Assembly: GCF_003688855.1 (NCBI RefSeq) | Contig: NZ_REFW01000006.1 | Coordinates: 1 to 64,000, forward strand | Source of the DNA: Tessaracoccus antarcticus | Lineage (GTDB): Bacteria; Actinomycetota; Actinomycetes; Propionibacteriales; Propionibacteriaceae | Direction: 5' to 3' | Length of the DNA stretch: 64,000 nucleotides | Shown: positions 8,255 to 17,192 of the stretch, in pieces | Numbering within the stretch: the first letter of the stretch is position 1 | How the letters are laid out: each line of letters begins with the position of its first letter | Translations under genes and position numbers: made by a program | The notes under the pieces: model-generated | What the model was told of the DNA's origin: nothing | The model's input: the letters and a program-made list of their open reading frames with translations, nothing else | The model's database searches: none

Positions 8255-10309
8255 TCAATTGCGTGTCCGCTGAGAAGCGAACCAGGAGAGCGCTCCGTCC
8301 AGTTCTTCGCTGGTTTCACCGTCACGGATAAAGGTCGGAATTTGATGCAGCGGAGCTGGAACCGTGATCGTCTGTCCGCCTTCATGAATATCCCCGCTCC
8401 AGGCGTCACGCCAGCGCGCGCCTTCAGGCAAGTAGAGCTCGCGTGTCCGTGCACCCAATCGCATCACCGGCGCCAGCAAGAGGTCTGGCCCAAACATGTA
8501 GCTGTCTTGGATGGTCCAGCACGTCCTGTCCTCGGGAAACTCGAAGAACAGGCCGCGGATGAGAGGGAGTCCTCGCTCATGCGCCTGGCGCATCAGCAGT
8601 CGGACGTAGTCGCGCAACGCCTCTCGAAGGTGGAGCAGCGGTCGCACGAGGTCGTAGACCGTTGCACCGTAGCTCCACGGTTCGTTCGCAGCTCCGCTGG
8701 GGAGTCGGATTTCGCCGTCGGCGGTCGCTACCGTCTCCGAAGGCTTGCGGTCCCCGTGCAACCTCATGACGGGGCAGAACACTCCGAACTGCATCCACCG
8801 GATCAGGAGCTCGCGGAAGGACTCGTCCTCGACGTGACCGTCGTGGAAGCCCCCGATGTCCGTGGTCCACCAGGGGATGCCTGCGACACCCATGTGGATC
8901 CCTGCCACCACCTGCTCCCGCAGCGCTGTGAAGGTCGAGTCGATGTCGCCCGACCACACCAAGGCGCCGTATCGCTGGGAGCCAGCCCATGCGCAGCGCA
9001 GGAGATTGACGACCTGGTGCTGTCCTGAAGCGATCTGACCGTCGTACACCGCCTTGGCGTAGTGCTGGGGGTAGAGATTTCCAACGGACAGATTCGGGCC
9101 TGCGTGGTAGCGGTAGTTGTCGAAATGGTACGAGCCGTACTCCGGCTCGGCCTCGTCCAACCAGAACAACTTCACCCCTATGTCGGCGTAGTTGCGCTTG
9201 AGGATGTCCCACAGCCACTGGCGCGCGGCTGGGTAGGTAACATCGAGGAACATGCTCGGACCTTGGAATGCCATGTGCACCTGGGGCCCGCGTTCTGCCC
9301 TGACCAGCATGTTTTTCTTGTTCAGCTCGACGAAGTTCTCCGACTCGTGGGACACCTGGGGCCACACGGACACCATGAGCTCCACACCCATGCTGGAGAG
9401 CTCTTTGGTCATCGCAGCAGGGTCCGGCCAGAACTCGTCCTCGAAACGGTAGTCGCCCAATTTCGGCCAGTGGAAGAAGTCGGCGACAATGACGTCGAGC
9501 GGGAGACCGCGACGTTGATATTCGCGAGCGACGTCGAGGAGTTGTTGTTGGTTCCAGTATCGGAGCTTGCATTGCCAGATGCCGAGTCCGTACTCCGGCA
9601 TGACGGGTGGATGCCCCGTCGCGTCCGCGTACGCAGCCACAAGTTCGGCAGGAGACTCACCCGCCACCACCCAATAGTCCAGCTGGTGGGTGGACTTGGC
9701 CTCGAACTGGGTTCCGTTGCGGCCGAATGTGGCCCTGCCGATGGCCGGGTTGTGCCACAACAGACCATATCCCGCACTGGAGATGAAGAACGGGACACTT
9801 GCCTGTGAGTTGCGGTGTGCCAGTTCTATCGATGCTCCCTTGAGGTCGCCGATGTCGTTCTGGTACTGCCCCATGCCCCAGATTGCCTCCTCCGGCGGCG
9901 TATCCAGAGAAAGCGTCAGGCTGAATCCGTCCCCGGTGAGCGGTGTGAAGTCCCGCGCTTCCAAATCCAGTGAGCCACCCCGTGCGCGTTCCTCGAACAG
10001 AAGCTTTCCGGCGGAGTTCTCGAATCGGATGTGGCAATGGCAGACGTGGTACTGGTTCCGGTGGTCCCAGTAGCTGGTCTCCGTCAGGATCACGCGCAGT
10101 CTGCCAACGGTCAGCTCGGCGCTGTCGTCAACGAAACGAACATCGAAGCGTGGAGTGCCCGGATCGAGCAAGGCCCAATTCGGGGACTCAATGTCTCCTT
10201 TGATGCGGCTTCGAACCCTGACCGCATCACTCCCCCATGGTTCCACCAGGAGCGTCTCCCCCTGGCCCGTCCATTGCAGGCCTGTCGCGGTCTCAATAAA
10301 AGGTCTCAT
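8255..10309 (-). CDS. GH31 alpha-glycosidase (alpha-xylosidase/alpha-glucosidase type)
   Basis: A 684-residue GH31 enzyme. A beta-rich N-terminal domain (about 1-230) precedes the (beta/alpha)8 barrel. The nucleophile Asp385 lies in F-W-L-D-E-A-E-P-E and the likely acid/base Asp455 in W-S-G-D-I-D-S. The spacing agrees with GH31. The D-E-A-E-P-E context and the length resemble bacterial YicI-like alpha-xylosidases, but substrate cannot be read with certainty. No signal peptide is seen, so it is intracellular. Start 10309 is fixed by GGAGAG 5 nt upstream. It is downstream of the binding protein and two permeases on the same strand, after a 190-bp gap. It probably hydrolyses the imported oligosaccharide. 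The 3' end abuts the integrated island but looks complete. Confidence 0.9.
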   Translation of the reverse strand: MRPFIETATGLQWTGQGETLLVEPWGSDAVRVRSRIKGDIESPNWALLDPGTPRFDVRFVDDSAELTVGRLRVILTETSYWDHRNQYHVCHCHIRFENSAGKLLFEERARGGSLDLEARDFTPLTGDGFSLTLSLDTPPEEAIWGMGQYQNDIGDLKGASIELAHRNSQASVPFFISSAGYGLLWHNPAIGRATFGRNGTQFEAKSTHQLDYWVVAGESPAELVAAYADATGHPPVMPEYGLGIWQCKLRYWNQQQLLDVAREYQRRGLPLDVIVADFFHWPKLGDYRFEDEFWPDPAAMTKELSSMGVELMVSVWPQVSHESENFVELNKKNMLVRAERGPQVHMAFQGPSMFLDVTYPAARQWLWDILKRNYADIGVKLFWLDEAEPEYGSYHFDNYRYHAGPNLSVGNLYPQHYAKAVYDGQIASGQHQVVNLLRCAWAGSQRYGALVWSGDIDSTFTALREQVVAGIHMGVAGIPWWTTDIGGFHDGHVEDESFRELLIRWMQFGVFCPVMRLHGDRKPSETVATADGEIRLPSGAANEPWSYGATVYDLVRPLLHLREALRDYVRLLMRQAHERGLPLIRGLFFEFPEDRTCWTIQDSYMFGPDLLLAPVMRLGARTRELYLPEGARWRDAWSGDIHEGGQTITVPAPLHQIPTFIRDGETSEELDGALSWFASQRTRN

Positions 10310-10500
10310 GTTCGCTCTCCGATCCAGCAGGTTGATCTCGAACTTGACTGCACAAATGTGAACGTTGCTCGGTCGCCGACAAAAGGTACGGCTCAAGGGG
10401 TGTGATCCGGCCCGGATGCCAGTGGTTCGCACCGTGAGTGTGCGTCACCAAAGATTGGTGGCCGAGCCGTGGATGGCGACGTGTCAATCGGGGCTCCTTG

Positions 10501-11328
10501 TCAGTCCTTGACGGCGCCGGCGGTGACGCCGGCGGCCACGTAGCGTTGTGCGACGACGAGCAGGACGGCGGTGGGTATGGAGGCCACCACTGCGGTCGCC
10601 ATGAGGGCGCCCCATTCCTGGTTCTGGGAACCGATGTAGTCGTACAGCCCCATGGTGATGGGCCGAAGCTTGCCGCCCTCACGGTTGAGGGTCGAGGCGA
10701 AGATGAAGTCCGACCAAGCCCACAAGAAGGCGAACAGCGCAACGGTGACAGCGGAGTTGCGGGAGATGGGAAGGACGATCCGGGTGAAGGTCACCCATGT
10801 GTTGGCACCGTCGACGGCCGCCGCGTTCAGGAGATCCCGGGAGATGCCGGACATGAATGCGGAGAACAACATGACAGCGAAAGGGACCGCGATGGTCGAG
10901 TCCGCGAGGATGAGCCCGGGGATCGTGTCGAGGATCCCGAGCTTGATGTAGACGGTGTAGAACCCCAGGGCCATGACCACCGCCGGGATCATTTGGGCAA
11001 CGATGAGACAGAAGTTGAGTACTCGACGGCCCGGGATGAACAGCGACGAGATGGCGTATCCCGCTGGCGCCGATATGACCAGGGTGAGAGCCACGGTGCC
11101 GAGCCCTACCAGCAAGCTCGTGCCCAGGTAGGGCAACTGATCCCGGAGCACCACCTGGTAGTTGGCGAGGGTGAATGCTGTGGGGAACAGGTCCCCCGCT
11201 CGGATGGCGTTGCGCTGCGTCAGGGATACGTTGACCATCCAGTACAGCGGGAACAGCATCACCGCGGTGAGTATGACGCCAACGATTGTCTTCCACCAGG
11301 TCCTCGATGTGGCCTCCATGTCAGGCAA
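10501..11328 (-). CDS. ABC sugar transporter permease, MalG type
   Basis: A 275-residue inner-membrane permease of the carbohydrate uptake transporter-1 family with six predicted helices. The cytoplasmic EAA loop reads A-A-A-V-D-G-A-N-T-W-x-x-F near 165-180, where the ATPase docks. It overlaps the end of the MalF-type gene by 8 bp, so the two are translationally coupled. No ATPase gene is present in the operon, so a shared MsmX/MalK-like ATPase encoded elsewhere probably energises transport. It works with the binding lipoprotein and the other permease to import an oligosaccharide. Confidence 0.9.
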   Translation of the reverse strand: MPDMEATSRTWWKTIVGVILTAVMLFPLYWMVNVSLTQRNAIRAGDLFPTAFTLANYQVVLRDQLPYLGTSLLVGLGTVALTLVISAPAGYAISSLFIPGRRVLNFCLIVAQMIPAVVMALGFYTVYIKLGILDTIPGLILADSTIAVPFAVMLFSAFMSGISRDLLNAAAVDGANTWVTFTRIVLPISRNSAVTVALFAFLWAWSDFIFASTLNREGGKLRPITMGLYDYIGSQNQEWGALMATAVVASIPTAVLLVVAQRYVAAGVTAGAVKD

Positions 11329-12319
11329 CCCTCTCGCTGCGCTGCACCACGAGGTACACCACTCCCATGAAGAGGGCGATGACCAAAAGAATCGTGCCGA
11401 CCACCGACGCCTGCGAGTACTGGATGACGGCTGAGGTTCCCTTGCCGAACGCCATGCCGTAGGCCCACGTCGCCAACGTCTGGGACCTACCCGTCCCCGT
11501 GGTCATGATCCAGATGATGTCGACCACCTTGAGGGTGTAGACGAAGCCCAACAGAAGCGTGATGGCGCTGACGGGGCGAAGCAGGGGAAAGGTGATGGAC
11601 CAGAACAGGCGCCATGCCCCGGCACCGTCGAGGGCCGCTGCCTCGTACAGGTCGGCTGAAATGTTCTGCAGCCCTGAGTACAAAATGACGAGGTTGAACG
11701 GGATCCCGAGCCATATGTTGGCGATGGTCACCGCCCACAGCGCGTTCTCGGCGCCCAGCCACCAGACGGGGTCGACACCGAAGACACCCAGGATGCGGTT
11801 CAGGATGCCCACATCGGCGTCCATCATCCACTGCCACGTCGTGGCTGAGACGATGATGGGCACCAACCACGGGACCAGGAAGAGTCCGCGCAGTACCACG
11901 GACAATGGGAAGTTGCGGTGGAAGAACACGGCGAGGGCCAGTCCGATTGCGTACTGCAGCACCAGCGATGCGACAACGAAGAACGCCGTCTGCCACACCG
12001 TCGGCAAAAACTGCGGGGCGGTCAGTACCTCGCGGTAGATCTCCGCCCCGACGAACGGGGCCTCACCCGTCACGTAAGTCGCCCGCGTGAAGCGGTGCAG
12101 ACTCATCGACACGTTCTCCACGAGCGGGAAGGCGTAGAACAGCACCAGGTAGGTCACCAGCGGCGCCACGAACGCCAGCCCCACCCATTGACGTCGATGC
12201 CTGCGACGCGGCGGCGTCGCTCCGGTTGCCTCCTCCTTCTTCTTCTGGGCAGAGTCCGTCCGCTGCCGAGGCGCCGAGGAGGTCACGGCCCGGGGGTCTC
12301 TGCCCATGGTCGTGTTCAT
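11321..12319 (-). CDS. ABC sugar transporter permease, MalF type
   Basis: A 332-residue membrane permease. The first 55 residues are a polar, basic cytoplasmic extension, followed by six or so hydrophobic helices. The EAA loop is A-A-A-L-D-G-A-G-A-W-R-L-F near 235-247. It is 15 bp downstream of the binding-protein gene and overlaps the MalG-type gene, so the three are one operon. It forms the heterodimeric membrane channel of a carbohydrate importer. Confidence 0.9.
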   Translation of the reverse strand: MNTTMGRDPRAVTSSAPRQRTDSAQKKKEEATGATPPRRRHRRQWVGLAFVAPLVTYLVLFYAFPLVENVSMSLHRFTRATYVTGEAPFVGAEIYREVLTAPQFLPTVWQTAFFVVASLVLQYAIGLALAVFFHRNFPLSVVLRGLFLVPWLVPIIVSATTWQWMMDADVGILNRILGVFGVDPVWWLGAENALWAVTIANIWLGIPFNLVILYSGLQNISADLYEAAALDGAGAWRLFWSITFPLLRPVSAITLLLGFVYTLKVVDIIWIMTTGTGRSQTLATWAYGMAFGKGTSAVIQYSQASVVGTILLVIALFMGVVYLVVQRSERVA

Positions 12320-12334
12320 GTCCGACCCCTGAAC

Positions 12335-13594
12335 TCAGCCTTGGGATTCTTCTGCGGCAGTCGTGAATGCGGCCTTGACCTGGCCCGCGTCCCCGGCGGC
12401 GTTGAGTGCGGCTTGCTCGGCCTTGGAGAGCGCGGCTGAGGTCTGCAGGTAGCCCGTTCCCAGGTCCGTGGTGCGGCCCTGGGCGTTGTTGATGGCATCG
12501 GCCCACGTCTTGTACACCGGTTCCGCCGCAATCTGCTTGGCGCGTGTCTCGGAGTTGGCGGTGAAGTAGCCGAGCATGTTGTCGGTGTCCACTTGCTTGT
12601 CCGTCGAGAGCAGGCAGTCGATGACGGACTTGGCCGCTGCGTAGTGGCCCTCACTGTTGTCCTTGTGCAACGGGACCACTCCGAACTCGCCGCCGGTGGG
12701 CACGGGCGCCGCTCCGCCGTCCTTGGCGGGGATGGGCATCATCTTGATGGGGAACTTCTCGTCGGTCGCCGACTTGGCGAACCACGAGCCGTTCTCCGCA
12801 AAGGCGTACTCACCGGTCAGGAACAGATCCCATGACGCCGACTGGTTGTCTGTGATGGCCGACTTCGGTGCGTAATCCTTGCCGATCCAGTCCGACACCA
12901 ACTGCCCTGCCTCGACTGCTTCAGGGGAGTCAAGTTGTTTCAGATCTGCGCCGGCACCCCAGAACCACGGGAGGAACTGGAAAGTACCTTCCTCGCCTGG
13001 CACCCCCGCGAAGGTGATGCCCTTGTGGCCGGCGCTGGTAGTACTTTCCAACGCCTTGTTCAAGCTGTCCCAGTCGGTGATTCCCGCTGGATCCACCCCG
13101 GCAGCCTTGAGGATCGTCTCGTTGTAGTACAGACCGAGTGTGTTGGCGCCGATCGGGACGCCGTAGGTCTTGCCGTCCACGGTGCCCGGTCCAGCCAGGT
13201 TCTCATCGGCGCCGGACGTCTCGATGCCCACCTCGTCGAGGGAAACGAGCAACCCCGATGCGGCGGCTTCCGGCACTGCGGGATTGTCCAGGAACACAAC
13301 ATCGGGAGCGTTGTCCTCGCGCACGGCGGTGGTCAGGTTGTTGATGAGGTCGGTGTTGGGGGCAGATGTGCGGTTGATGGTGGCACCCTCTGGTGCGCAC
13401 CCCTTCACGTACATCCCCCAGTCGGAGCTGTCGTCATACTGAGGGTATGGATCCCAGAAGCTGATCGTCGACACGCTCGACGAAGATTCCGACGGCTTGT
13501 CCGCCGGCTTGTCCGACGAGCCGCACGCGGAGGCTGTCGTCGCGACGCTGACTGCGACTAGCAGCAGCGCCGACTTCTTCAGTGTGGGGTTCAT
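12335..13594 (-). CDS. ABC sugar transporter substrate-binding lipoprotein
   Basis: A 419-residue extracytoplasmic binding protein of the family-1 type. A lipoprotein signal peptide ends in the lipobox T-A-S-A-C with the modified Cys at 24. A Ser/Lys-rich linker and the two-lobed binding domain follow, with V-P-I-G-A-N-T-L-G-L-Y-Y-N near 149 and W-F-W-G-A-G-A near 213. It is first gene of the importer operon. The upstream region carries a LacI-type palindrome at 13960-13973. Neighbouring GH31 and GH127 genes suggest a xylose- or arabinose-containing oligosaccharide as ligand, which is inference. Confidence 0.9.
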   Translation of the reverse strand: MNPTLKKSALLLVAVSVATTASACGSSDKPADKPSESSSSVSTISFWDPYPQYDDSSDWGMYVKGCAPEGATINRTSAPNTDLINNLTTAVREDNAPDVVFLDNPAVPEAAASGLLVSLDEVGIETSGADENLAGPGTVDGKTYGVPIGANTLGLYYNETILKAAGVDPAGITDWDSLNKALESTTSAGHKGITFAGVPGEEGTFQFLPWFWGAGADLKQLDSPEAVEAGQLVSDWIGKDYAPKSAITDNQSASWDLFLTGEYAFAENGSWFAKSATDEKFPIKMMPIPAKDGGAAPVPTGGEFGVVPLHKDNSEGHYAAAKSVIDCLLSTDKQVDTDNMLGYFTANSETRAKQIAAEPVYKTWADAINNAQGRTTDLGTGYLQTSAALSKAEQAALNAAGDAGQVKAAFTTAAEESQG

Positions 13595-14001
13595 TGTTGT
13601 CCTTTCACATCATTGTGGATTTTCGGATACAACGGTTTCGACCTGCGTCCTGGGTTGCATGTACACGTGTGGCGATCAGCAGGTGCTGCCGGGGGATGAA
13701 TTGCACGACGCGGGCGCTGTCTCCCCGGAGTCACCGATACGGCCGATGGACGTGTTCGGCGTGAAGCCACTTCTTCGTCAGGGTGGTCCCGGTGGAGGCC
13801 ACGAGTTCCTTCCCCGCGCATTCCGGTCACCGACAGCACTCGAGTGGGAGCAGTGCCATCGCGGCAGGGAAGCGCGAGCGTCCGAGCGTCTCTCCATGGT
13901 TGTGTGAGCTGGCCGCATAGCGAGACTTCCTTGTCTGGTTTGCGTTGCGACAAGGCTACCGAAAGCGCGTTCGAAATACTAGCTTTTAGTCGAAACGACC
14001 G
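13595..14001. other. Long leader/promoter region of the sugar ABC operon
   Basis: About 400 bp between the binding-protein gene and the end of the LacI gene. It contains the operator-like palindrome at 13960-13973, which leaves a possible 5' leader of about 350 nt. An open frame on the minus strand (13591-13953) has atypical composition (Arg/Pro/Thr rich) and is probably not a gene. No clear riboswitch was seen. Confidence 0.5.
13960..13973. promoter_or_regulatory. LacI-type operator upstream of the sugar ABC operon
   Basis: CGAAAGCGCGTTCG is an inverted repeat with one mismatched pair and the central CG typical of LacI-family operators. It shares the CGAA-N6-TTCG frame with the site at 15087-15104 on the other side of the LacI gene, which supports both as targets of that regulator. 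Confidence 0.6.
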
Positions 14002-15015
14002 CTAGCGAAGGGGGATGGTCGACTGCCTGGCGCAGACACGACTGCCCAGTTGCTCAAGGCCGGGGGCAGGGCGTCCCGCCATTGCCGCCATCAACCTCGC
14101 TGCGGCAACGCGACCCAGTCGCTTCAGCTGCAGATCCACGGTGGACAGCGGGACGCGAGCATTCTCCGCAAGCACCTGCCAGTTGTCCACCCCGATCACC
14201 GCGATCTGATCGGGTATGCCTATGCCGCGGTCATGGAGGGCATCGATGGCCCCTCGCGCAATTTGGTCGCTGGCGCAGAACACCGCGTCAAGGTCCGGCG
14301 CTTCGCTCAGCGCTCGCCCCATCGCAGCTCGACCCCACCCTTCCGACCAGTTGCCGAAGAGAGGCGGCCCTGCCATCTCTACGCTCGCAGCGTCCAGGGC
14401 TGCTTGGAACCCTTCCAGTCGGCGAACCGAGGCGCTGTGGTCAGGTTCGCCGGAAATATGGGCAATTCGGGTGCGACCCAGCGACAGGAGATGCTCTGCA
14501 GCGCGCCTGCCGACGTCCGTGTTATCAACCGTAATGGACGTATCGAGTGGATCGTCCGACTCGCTGTACGCGTAGACGACAGGGACCGACAGACGTCCGA
14601 GCGATGGCCTTGGATCGGGTTGGCGTCCAACGATGATGATGCCGTCGACGCGGCGTTCGAGCAGTGTTTGGACCAGCCGCGCCTCCCGCATGTCGTCGCC
14701 ACGGGCGTCGCACAGGAATGTCAGTACACGATCAGCTCCCAAGGCGTCCTCCACACCCATGAGCATTGGCAGCGCGAATCGGCCTTCCAGGTCGCTTGTC
14801 ACGACACCGACAGTGCCGGTGGGCCCTTGGCTGAGTGCGCGTGCCACAGGATTGGGCGAGTAACCCAATTCTCTGGCGATTCGCACCACCCGCTCTTTGG
14901 TGGCCCTCTTGACGTCAGTCCTGTCGTTCAGCGCTTTGGAAGCTGTCGAGGGCGATACCCCTGCCACCCGCGCCACATCCGCGAGACTCGGTGGGCGTTC
15001 GCTTACGGTCGACAT
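14002..15015 (-). CDS. LacI-family transcriptional regulator (ABC/GH31/GH127 locus)
   Basis: A 337-residue LacI/GalR regulator. The N-terminal helix-turn-helix has S-L-A-D-V-A-R-V-A-G-V-S-P-S-T-A-S-K-A-L (about 10-29) and the hinge helix N-P-V-A-R-A-L-S. A periplasmic-binding-protein-like effector domain fills the rest. ATG 15015 is preferred because AAGGAGG lies just upstream; a GTG one codon earlier is less well spaced. It lies between the importer operon and the divergent GH127 gene. Palindromes of one type are found near both promoters, so it most likely represses both until a sugar effector binds. Confidence 0.88.
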   Translation of the reverse strand: MSTVSERPPSLADVARVAGVSPSTASKALNDRTDVKRATKERVVRIARELGYSPNPVARALSQGPTGTVGVVTSDLEGRFALPMLMGVEDALGADRVLTFLCDARGDDMREARLVQTLLERRVDGIIIVGRQPDPRPSLGRLSVPVVYAYSESDDPLDTSITVDNTDVGRRAAEHLLSLGRTRIAHISGEPDHSASVRRLEGFQAALDAASVEMAGPPLFGNWSEGWGRAAMGRALSEAPDLDAVFCASDQIARGAIDALHDRGIGIPDQIAVIGVDNWQVLAENARVPLSTVDLQLKRLGRVAAARLMAAMAGRPAPGLEQLGSRVCARQSTIPLR

Positions 15016-15086
15016 CACGGCCTCCTTGGCAATTCGGCATCATCCTAGCGAAGTCGATCCCACCGTGTGCGACGCAATGACAGCAT

Positions 15087-15104
15087 TTCGAAACCGGCTT
15101 CGAA
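15087..15104. promoter_or_regulatory. LacI-type operator overlapping the GH127 promoter
   Basis: TTCGAAACCGGCTTCGAA is an 18-bp inverted repeat with a single mismatched pair and a central CCGG. A possible -10 element (TATAGT at 15114-15119, or TAGATA at 15110-15115) lies just downstream, so a bound repressor would block RNA polymerase. Its core matches the operator at 13960-13973. Being in the divergent region, it may also autoregulate the LacI gene. Confidence 0.7.
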
Positions 15105-15128
15105 AACTTTAGATATAGTGGCTGCTTC

Positions 15129-17135
15129 ATGACTCAGACGAAGGGAAGCGAAGCCGTGACGACGACGACCACCTCAGACGCCCACCTACCTCCCCACACA
15201 GCGATGCCCGCTGTCCCGTCGAGCTCAACGTCGCACCCTCTCAGCATTCGACAGGTGAAGATCCACGGCGGTTTCTGGGGCAAACGTCAGCAGCTGATGC
15301 GTGATGCACTGATTCCGCATGCGCTGGAGTGGATGGAGCGGCTCGGATGGGTCGACAACTTGCGTGATGCAGCCGCAGGGAAGCCGTTTGATCACGCTGG
15401 GTATCAGTTCGCGGACTCCGAGGTGTACAAAATCGTTGAGGCGATGTGTTGGGATCTGGTCCGAGCGCCCGACGAAGGGATGCTGGCGCGTGTCGACGAG
15501 TTGGTCGGGGTGATCGTGGCAGCGCAGGAACCGGACGGCTACCTCCACACCCTGTTCGGACGTCCTTGGCAGAAACCGCGATACTCCGACATGGCATGGG
15601 GCCATGAGCTGTACTGCTTCGGACATTTGATCCACGCTGCAGTAGCGCACCACCGGGCAACGGCTTCAACGGAATTGCTCGATGTCGCCCGGCGCACTGC
15701 TGACCATGTGTGCATCATGTTCGGCAGTCAAGGGATGAACCGGGTGTGTGGACACCCGGGAATTGAGACTGCGCTTGTCGAGTTGTACCGCACCACAGGC
15801 GAAGAACGCTACCTGGACCAAGCGATGATTTTCATCGACCGGCGGGGGTCCGGAACACTTCCAGTCACGGAGCTCGGGGCAGGGTACTGGCAGGACGCCA
15901 TCTCCGTGCGCCGAACGACAGTCATGCACGGGCATGCCGTCAGAGCCCTCTACCTTGCAGCTGGCGCTGTGGACGCCGCCGTCGAGAAGAACGACACTGG
16001 ATTACTCGCGATCATGCGCAGCCAATGGGACGCCACGACAGCCCGCCGAACATACATCACCGGTGGTATGGGCTCCCACCACATGGACGAAGCGTTCGGC
16101 GAGGACTACGTACTTCCCCCCGACCGCTCCTACTATGAAACCTGCGCCGGCGTGGCGTCCATCATGCTGTCATGGCGTCTACTGCTCGCAACGGGTGAGG
16201 CCCGCTATGCAGACCTGATGGAGCGAACGTTGTACAACGTCGTGGCGACTGCCCTTTCCTCCGATGGCACCAAGTTCTTCTACGCCAACACGTTGCATCA
16301 GCGCTCTGCCGACCAACTACCTGCGACGAGCGCCTTGGGGGTTGCCATCCGCGGGGGTGCGGCGCAACGACAGCCATGGTTCGAAGTGTCCTGCTGCCCG
16401 CCCAATGTTGCACGCTTGTTGGCCAGCCTTGGCGCCTATGCAGCCACCGCAGTCGAGGACGGCGTGATGATCCACCAGTACGTCGCTGGGAGTATCCACG
16501 CCGACACAGGTGCTGGCCCAGTCGCGTTGTCTGTCGAAACCCGTTACCCCGAACACGGCTCGGTGACAATCCGAGTCGAGACGGCTCCCGCCGCTGGCAC
16601 CACCCTCAGGATCCGGGTGCCATCGTGGGCAGATGGAGCAACCCTGACTCTCCCTGGCGGGACCGTGGTTTCGACCGTCGCTGGCGAATACGTCGCCGCA
16701 GTCGGCGTCCGCAAGGGCCAATCCATCTCATTGACGATTCCACTGACTGTGCGCGCGACATACCCTGATCCAAGGATTGACGCGGTCCGTGGCACAGTTG
16801 CCTTCGAAAAGGGGCCGGAGGTACTCGCACTCGAGTCACACGACCTACCGGCGGGCTGGCTCCTCGAAGAAGGGCATCTTGCCTCTGTCGCCGTCACGGA
16901 GAGGGACAATTCTGTGTACGTGGCACTCCAACGTGTCACGCTCTCACCCGCCGCGTGGCCATACTCGGGGAGTCAACCGGTGGAACCGGTCAGCACTGAG
17001 GACGTAGCCCTCGTGCCCTACCACCAGTGGGCCGAGCGCGGACCAGCAGCGATGCGGATCTTCCTACCACTATCGCAATCGGCGGCCAGCACTGGCTACT
17101 CGCGCGTGCAGGAGGCGGCGGAAGTGGAGGCCTGA
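15129..17135 (+). CDS. GH127 beta-L-arabinofuranosidase
   Basis: A 668-residue enzyme of GH127 (formerly DUF1680). Family signatures are clear: I-H-G-G-F-W-G near 46, W-G-H-E-L-Y-C near 158, Y-Y-E-T-C with Glu337 and Cys339, and S-C-C-P-P-N with Cys422/Cys423. In the characterised family member HypBA1 the equivalent Glu and three Cys bind zinc, and the first Cys of the pair is the nucleophile. All are present here. No signal peptide, so it is cytoplasmic. It should release L-arabinofuranose from imported beta-arabinosides. The ATG at 15129 has no Shine-Dalgarno; GTG 15156, with AAGGGAAG upstream, is a good alternative. It is divergent from the LacI gene, with an operator at its promoter. Confidence 0.92.
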   Translation: MTQTKGSEAVTTTTTSDAHLPPHTAMPAVPSSSTSHPLSIRQVKIHGGFWGKRQQLMRDALIPHALEWMERLGWVDNLRDAAAGKPFDHAGYQFADSEVYKIVEAMCWDLVRAPDEGMLARVDELVGVIVAAQEPDGYLHTLFGRPWQKPRYSDMAWGHELYCFGHLIHAAVAHHRATASTELLDVARRTADHVCIMFGSQGMNRVCGHPGIETALVELYRTTGEERYLDQAMIFIDRRGSGTLPVTELGAGYWQDAISVRRTTVMHGHAVRALYLAAGAVDAAVEKNDTGLLAIMRSQWDATTARRTYITGGMGSHHMDEAFGEDYVLPPDRSYYETCAGVASIMLSWRLLLATGEARYADLMERTLYNVVATALSSDGTKFFYANTLHQRSADQLPATSALGVAIRGGAAQRQPWFEVSCCPPNVARLLASLGAYAATAVEDGVMIHQYVAGSIHADTGAGPVALSVETRYPEHGSVTIRVETAPAAGTTLRIRVPSWADGATLTLPGGTVVSTVAGEYVAAVGVRKGQSISLTIPLTVRATYPDPRIDAVRGTVAFEKGPEVLALESHDLPAGWLLEEGHLASVAVTERDNSVYVALQRVTLSPAAWPYSGSQPVEPVSTEDVALVPYHQWAERGPAAMRIFLPLSQSAASTGYSRVQEAAEVEA

Positions 17136-17192
17136 CCTCCCTCGCCGATCCGTCGGCAGGACACAGACTGAGGGCGCTGGCTGAGCCATGCG

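Noticed and set aside
13591..13953. 120-codon open frame on the - strand before the sugar-binding protein gene
   Set aside because: Arg/Pro/Thr-rich translation, no ribosome-binding site and no family; more likely a leader region.
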